Shown here piece after piece: positions 59,491 through 64,000 of a DNA stretch of 64,000 nt (position 1 is its first letter; the number at the start of each line of letters is the position of its first letter). The position numbers were made by a program, and so were the translations under genes. The stretch covers positions 1,233,001 to 1,297,000 of the forward strand of contig NZ_LT608328.1 of NCBI RefSeq assembly GCF_900095795.1, in the 5' to 3' direction. Below the pieces are notes generated by a model. The model did not search any database and was not told the origin of the DNA. It saw nothing but the letters and a program-made list of their open reading frames with translations. Source of the DNA: Petrimonas mucosa (GTDB lineage: Bacteria > Bacteroidota > Bacteroidia > Bacteroidales > Dysgonomonadaceae).

Positions 59491-62400
59491 ATGAAAATAG
59501 CAAAGAAAATTGTCCGGATTTTTGCCATTGTTGTCGTTTGTGTAATAGGATTAAATATTATACTTTTCCTGACATTCAGTTTTCAGCCCGTTCAGAAGTT
59601 TGCTGCTGACTTTGCCATCGGAAAGCTTGAACCGAAGCTGAAGACCGAAATGGCTGTGGAGAGGATCCGGATCAAGCTCTTCAACCGGGTAGAGATCGGG
59701 GGGCTTTATGTTGAAGATCAGAGGCGTGATACCCTCTTTTTTGCCGAAACCTTGTCGGCACGACTCAACATCTGGAATCTGCTGAACAATCACCTCTCCA
59801 TCGAGTCGGTCCGCCTGGAAAACTTTACGGCGAAGGTATACCGGCTGACACCTGCCGATCCCTTTAATTTCCAATTTATTGTCGACGCTTTTGCACCTGC
59901 CGACACTGTCAGGAAGGAGCCAAAGGAAGATCCGATGAAAATTTCCATAAACGACATCAGGCTTTCCGATGGAACACTTCGTTACGACATCGTGTCACAG
60001 CCGGATACCCCCGGTAAGTTTAATGCCGCTCACTTTTCCGTAAGGCAATTCAATCTCGTTGCCGATATCTCATCGCTCGATATCAAACATCTTATCGCGG
60101 ATATAAGCAAGTTGAGTTTCGATGAGGAGCTTACAGGATTGAGGGTGCACGACCTGCAGGCGATGGTGCGTTCGGACGGCTCAAGGCTTTGGAGTAACCG
60201 GGTACTCCTTTCGCTGAACAATTCCGGCCTGGAGGTAAGTGATGCCGCCTACGACCTGGAAAGTAAAGCATTCAACCTGACCGTAAAGAGTGATCAGATC
60301 GATCCGAAGGATGCTGCCATCTTCTACGACAAGTTGACCCATCTCGATAAACCGATTCTTTTCAATGCCGATTTGGCCGGGAAGCTTCCTCAAGCCGAAA
60401 TACGGAACCTGACATTCAGGTATGGAAGCAAGACAACCATTACTGTAAATGGCGAGATCGCAGATTATGCAAAATTCGGGGATACGGCCATCAGTGTGGA
60501 GATTCCCAATCTCAGGATGAGCGTGGAGGATCTGGAGGATTTTATCCGTATCGGTGCGCCCCGGTTTGAGTCGGTCCCGCAACTGGCAGCTTTGGAAGAT
60601 ATCGGGTTGACATTGAAAGCAAAAGGTACTCTTGCCGGTTTCAGCGTGACGACCCGCATAAACACATCTCCCGGAACCCTTCTGTTTGATGGAAGGGGAC
60701 GGGCCGACGGCAGATTTGAAAATATCTCGGTAGACGGTCGTTTGAGGAGCGATAATCTCCGGATAGGCAAGGTAATCGGTGAGCAGGTTGGCGTGGATGA
60801 TCTCTCCCTCAATACAGTTGCCAACGTGAAGATCCGGAAGAAGGAGCGTCCCGTGGTGGCGATCGACGGCAATATCGGATCGGTCTCCTACAAGGGGTAT
60901 CCCTACAGGGATATTGCGGTGAATGGCACCTACAATGGAAATGAAAACAGTGTTGCCGGCAGGGTCTTGATGGATACTGAAGAGAACCGGTTCGACCTGC
61001 AGGCCGATATCGGTTTTGGAGATCGGATGAAGTTTGATGTGAATGGGATCATCGACAAACTTTTTCTTGGCTCCCTTATTACGGTCGAATCGTGGGAAAA
61101 TCCCTACCTGACAGCAAGAATCAATGGAAGCCTTTCAGGCAAGAACCTCGATGATCTTGTAGGAAACGTAGTGATCGACAGTACATCACTCTACGATGCC
61201 AATTTTATCTATAATCCCGGTCCGGTCTATCTTCAGGCTCTTTCGGATGAAATTAGCGGCGAGAAGAAGATTGAGCTACTCTCGTCGATTGTAGAGGGGA
61301 AACTGTCTGGAAATTATAGTTTTGTCTCTATCGGATCGGAGCTGATGAATGCTTTGCATCCGCACCTGCCTACATTGATTAAGGAGCCAGCAAAAAAGGT
61401 GGCGGCGACGGGAATGAATCACTTCAACTTTAATTTTCTGCTGAAGAACACTGAGGATATCTCCTATGCCTTGTCGCTTCCGTTTATCAATGTCGAGCCT
61501 GCAACCCTTTCGGGTACGGTGGATATGGTGAATGGAAAATCGGTAAGGGTAGAGTGTCATGTTCCGCGACTGATGTTTGGGCAGAACGATCTCCGCGAGA
61601 GCCGGGTCGAACTGAATCTGGATACAGTGTCGGGAGCCCGCGTAAGTGCCGGCAGCTACCTGGTTCAGGAGAACGGTCATATCAATGCCCGGCTGGATAC
61701 TCGTGCAATCAGTGATTCGATCACCCACCTGTTGTCGGTTCATGTCGATAACAATGTCGCCCATGCAGACGGGAACCTGAATGTATCGATGGGGTTCCGT
61801 AATGATCTGGAGGGGAATCCGGTGTCGGATATCTCCATCCACCCTGCAGAGATCCTCTTCAACGGAAAAACCATCCATGTAGCGCCGTCAACCGTCGTTT
61901 ATGAAAAGGAGAGGATCACCGTAAACGATTTCGAGATACGTGAAGAGGAGATGCTGTTGCTGGGTATTGACGGGGTTGCTTCAAAAAGGCAGGAGGACGC
62001 GATCAGGGCGTTTTTCAACAATACCGAGATGGAAACCATCCTGGCGGCATTTAATATATCAACATTCAAGGGGGCGATCAACGGTGGTGTTACTGTCAAC
62101 CAGGCGTTGGCAGATCCGCTTATCCGGACCGAAAATTTCCGGATCGAGAATATCCGGACGCAGACCGATACCCTCGGTACCCTTTTTATCGAAGGCAACT
62201 GGGACCTGCTCAAAAGGGGCCTTTCGCTGGATGCCAGCATAAAGAACAACAAAAGCAACTATCTCGTAGTGGATGGATTCATTCCGATCGGTAGCGATCA
62301 TCCCATGGATATCGATATCCGGATCAACAATCTGCCGTTGGCCTGGGTACAACCTTTTGCCGTATCCACCTTCAGCCAACTCTCCGGCACGGTCAACTCC

Positions 62401-63930
62401 GCCATCAACCTCTCCGGCAAGACATCTGCTCCGGTAACCGAGGGATGGCTGGGGATCAACAAGGGGATAATGACGGTGGCATTTACCAACGTGACCTACA
62501 GCATTTCGGATACCATCACCATTACCCCGGGGAATATCGGGCTCAACAATCTGATTATAAAGGATAACAACAATCATGAGGCGCGATTGAACCTCTCATT
62601 GAGCCACAATAACTTCGACGGGATGAGCTACAACGTCGGCATCATCATGTCCGATTTCCTCCTGTTGAACAATGCACAGCGAACCGACGAGATAGCATAC
62701 GGGACACTGAAATTGAGTGGAAATATCAATATTAACGGCTCTTCATCCGGAATTTACGGTAATGCAAACCTGAGGAGCGAGAGCCGGTCGAGCATCAGGA
62801 TTGAACTGCCCCAAACCGCCCAGGCAGAGGAGTATAGCGGCATCATTTTCATCAATACTCCGCAGGTGGCGGATTCGCTCTCCTTCCTGAAAAAAAGGGA
62901 GAATAGCGACAGGCAGATCAATACCCGCCTGAGTGCCGGAATTCCCATAAACATTCAGGCAATCCTGAACCTGACCCCGATGCTGGAGGCCGGTGTGGTG
63001 ATCAATCCTACTACGGGCGATGCTCTGGAGATCAACGGATCTGGCCAGATTCGTGCCAATTTCGATTCGAGGGCTGTTCCCCCTGTCCGTCTCTATGGCG
63101 ATTATGTGGCTGAAGAGGGAAAATTCCGGTACAATTTCCAAAATCTCAAGACCATAGACTTCAATATCCGTGAAGGGAGTACCGTTACACTTGTGGGTGA
63201 TCCGCTGAGTACGCAGTTCAATATCGCCGCATTTAACCAGGTAAATGCAGATATTGCCACACTTAGTGAAACTTTCACGACACAACTCTCCAATACCCGG
63301 ACAACTGTCAACGCGCTGCTTGAGATACAGGGCAATCTGGAGCAGATGAACCTGAAGTACGGGATTGAACTCCCGGATGTCTCCAATGATATCAGACAAC
63401 GGTTAAACAGTCTGATCAGCACGGATGAGCAGAAGAACCGTCAGTTTGCCAGTCTTATCCTGACCGGCGGCTTCTTTCCGGCTGAAGGTTCGTTGGGCGT
63501 GGCGTTTGGCAACAACATGGCCGCCACCTTTGCGGCAGGCCAGCTGGCCAAGGGGCTGGATGCCCTCCTGGCAGGAGCCTTGAACGACAACTGGACTGTA
63601 AGCACCAATCTTCAGAGTCTCGATGGAACCTTCGAGAATGTAAGGATGGGGGTAGATCTCTCCACCCGGCTGTTTGACGACCGGTTGCGTGTCTCCACCA
63701 ACCTCAGCTACGGCGACAACTCAACCCTGGCAACCCAACAGGCATTTATGGGGGAATTTGAGCTGGAGTATGATATCAACAACTGGCTGATGATCCGCGC
63801 CTACAACCGGGCGAACCAGCGTTTTTCGAAACGGGCGCCCACCACACAGGGGGCAGGGATTGTAGTTACACGTAATGCCCGGACATTAAAGGAGCTGTTC
63901 CGGTTTAGTTTCAGGAAGAAAGAGGATTAA
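59491..63930 (+). CDS. tamB: TamB-like translocation and assembly protein
   Basis: 1479 residues. An N-terminal transmembrane helix (about 8-31) is followed by a very long beta-rich periplasmic body with repeated short strands, an AsmA-like lead-in (SLSARLNIWNLLNNHLSIESVRLEN cited in part) and the C-terminal TamB domain (from about 1150, with INLSGK, NINGSSSGIYGNANL, GEFELEYDINNWLMIRAYN and a terminal RFSFRKKED). TamB proteins bridge the two membranes and help lipid or outer-membrane protein traffic. The next gene begins 4 bases later and encodes a lipoprotein, which fits a TamA/TamL partner. Confidence 0.93.
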   Translation: MKIAKKIVRIFAIVVVCVIGLNIILFLTFSFQPVQKFAADFAIGKLEPKLKTEMAVERIRIKLFNRVEIGGLYVEDQRRDTLFFAETLSARLNIWNLLNNHLSIESVRLENFTAKVYRLTPADPFNFQFIVDAFAPADTVRKEPKEDPMKISINDIRLSDGTLRYDIVSQPDTPGKFNAAHFSVRQFNLVADISSLDIKHLIADISKLSFDEELTGLRVHDLQAMVRSDGSRLWSNRVLLSLNNSGLEVSDAAYDLESKAFNLTVKSDQIDPKDAAIFYDKLTHLDKPILFNADLAGKLPQAEIRNLTFRYGSKTTITVNGEIADYAKFGDTAISVEIPNLRMSVEDLEDFIRIGAPRFESVPQLAALEDIGLTLKAKGTLAGFSVTTRINTSPGTLLFDGRGRADGRFENISVDGRLRSDNLRIGKVIGEQVGVDDLSLNTVANVKIRKKERPVVAIDGNIGSVSYKGYPYRDIAVNGTYNGNENSVAGRVLMDTEENRFDLQADIGFGDRMKFDVNGIIDKLFLGSLITVESWENPYLTARINGSLSGKNLDDLVGNVVIDSTSLYDANFIYNPGPVYLQALSDEISGEKKIELLSSIVEGKLSGNYSFVSIGSELMNALHPHLPTLIKEPAKKVAATGMNHFNFNFLLKNTEDISYALSLPFINVEPATLSGTVDMVNGKSVRVECHVPRLMFGQNDLRESRVELNLDTVSGARVSAGSYLVQENGHINARLDTRAISDSITHLLSVHVDNNVAHADGNLNVSMGFRNDLEGNPVSDISIHPAEILFNGKTIHVAPSTVVYEKERITVNDFEIREEEMLLLGIDGVASKRQEDAIRAFFNNTEMETILAAFNISTFKGAINGGVTVNQALADPLIRTENFRIENIRTQTDTLGTLFIEGNWDLLKRGLSLDASIKNNKSNYLVVDGFIPIGSDHPMDIDIRINNLPLAWVQPFAVSTFSQLSGTVNSAINLSGKTSAPVTEGWLGINKGIMTVAFTNVTYSISDTITITPGNIGLNNLIIKDNNNHEARLNLSLSHNNFDGMSYNVGIIMSDFLLLNNAQRTDEIAYGTLKLSGNININGSSSGIYGNANLRSESRSSIRIELPQTAQAEEYSGIIFINTPQVADSLSFLKKRENSDRQINTRLSAGIPINIQAILNLTPMLEAGVVINPTTGDALEINGSGQIRANFDSRAVPPVRLYGDYVAEEGKFRYNFQNLKTIDFNIREGSTVTLVGDPLSTQFNIAAFNQVNADIATLSETFTTQLSNTRTTVNALLEIQGNLEQMNLKYGIELPDVSNDIRQRLNSLISTDEQKNRQFASLILTGGFFPAEGSLGVAFGNNMAATFAAGQLAKGLDALLAGALNDNWTVSTNLQSLDGTFENVRMGVDLSTRLFDDRLRVSTNLSYGDNSTLATQQAFMGEFELEYDINNWLMIRAYNRANQRFSKRAPTTQGAGIVVTRNARTLKELFRFSFRKKED

Positions 63931-63934
63931 AGCA

Positions 63935-64000
63935 ATGAACATGATGAAATATTTTTTCTGTATACTGCTTGCCTTGCTTTTCATCTCGTGCAGTGCCACA
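63935..64000 (+). CDS. Lipoprotein, N-terminus only, possible TamL/BamA-like partner of TamB
   Basis: Only 22 codons lie in the window: MNMMKYFFCILLALLFISC and then SAT. This is a lipoprotein signal with a lipobox ending ISC. It starts 4 bases after tamB, so it is almost certainly cotranscribed. In Bacteroidetes tamB is often followed by a lipidated BamA-like barrel protein (TamL). The assignment here is inference from position and the lipobox, since the rest of the gene lies outside the window. Confidence 0.6.
   Translation, partial: MNMMKYFFCILLALLFISCSAT

Overview
The window looks like a chromosomal segment of a strictly fermentative Bacteroidales bacterium. A member of the Dysgonomonadaceae (Proteiniphilum, Petrimonas or similar) is my best guess, from overall gene content only. 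Supporting signs are promoters of the Bacteroidetes type (TTTG or TTG, about 20 bp, then TAnnTTTG), very few Shine-Dalgarno sequences, a NigD-like lipoprotein, an Rnf complex with RseC, a methylmalonyl-CoA decarboxylase cluster, and a MurA with Asp in place of the usual Cys. About 60 protein genes, one tRNA and one intact insertion sequence are described. Apart from the first 490 bases, which hold a decayed IS3 element, no gene-free stretch exceeds 300 bases.

Layout. 1-1800: an internally deleted IS3-family remnant, tRNA-Phe, and an intact IS30-family element. 1814-6539 (minus): sppA, lpxK, purine nucleoside phosphorylase and thiL in one tight operon. 6782-9367 (plus): an ECF sigma factor, an anti-sigma-like protein with a barrel-like C-terminus, and a NigD-like lipoprotein. 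9450-11354: rpsA. 11512-14883 (minus): pdxJ, exbB, exbD, tonB and a DJ-1 family gene, divergent from an ACT-like protein and nadK (15038-16352). 16368-22403 (minus): a sodium-pumping decarboxylase cluster (epimerase, carboxyltransferase, lamin-tail/OadG fusion, biotin carrier, two beta subunits and a 47-residue subunit too short for usual gene callers). 22485-26853: pfkA, ispH, cmk, pruA. 27094-28884: a lipoprotein and proline dehydrogenase. 28903-36940 (minus): an EamA transporter, sucB and sucA, and the ferredoxin-dependent korB and korA. 37108-42327 (minus): murA, murB, a tetrapyrrole-methylase-like protein, a Nudix hydrolase, a rhomboid protease and a sugar isomerase. 42547-48824: a clan GH-A hydrolase, an orphan histidine kinase, a B3/B4 protein, a ZapB-like coiled coil, zapA and rny. 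48896-50032: a surface lipoprotein with a Ser/Arg/Thr tail. 50138-55743 (minus): rseC and rnfBCDGEA. 55964-64000 (plus): a dipeptidyl peptidase, a membrane protein with a degenerate Nudix domain, tamB, and the start of a lipoprotein gene.

How it fits together. Amino-acid and 2-oxoacid metabolism (pruA, proline dehydrogenase, dipeptidyl peptidase, KOR, OGDH) would feed reduced ferredoxin to Rnf and methylmalonyl-CoA to the decarboxylase. Both of those membrane machines build ion gradients. TonB/ExbBD, TamB, LpxK and MurA/MurB serve the envelope. I found no obvious defence island, phage or CRISPR array. The least ordinary pieces are the expanded decarboxylase cluster, the anti-sigma/barrel protein, the membrane-anchored pseudo-Nudix protein, the shortened ACT-only partner of NAD kinase and the Ser/Arg-tailed lipoprotein.
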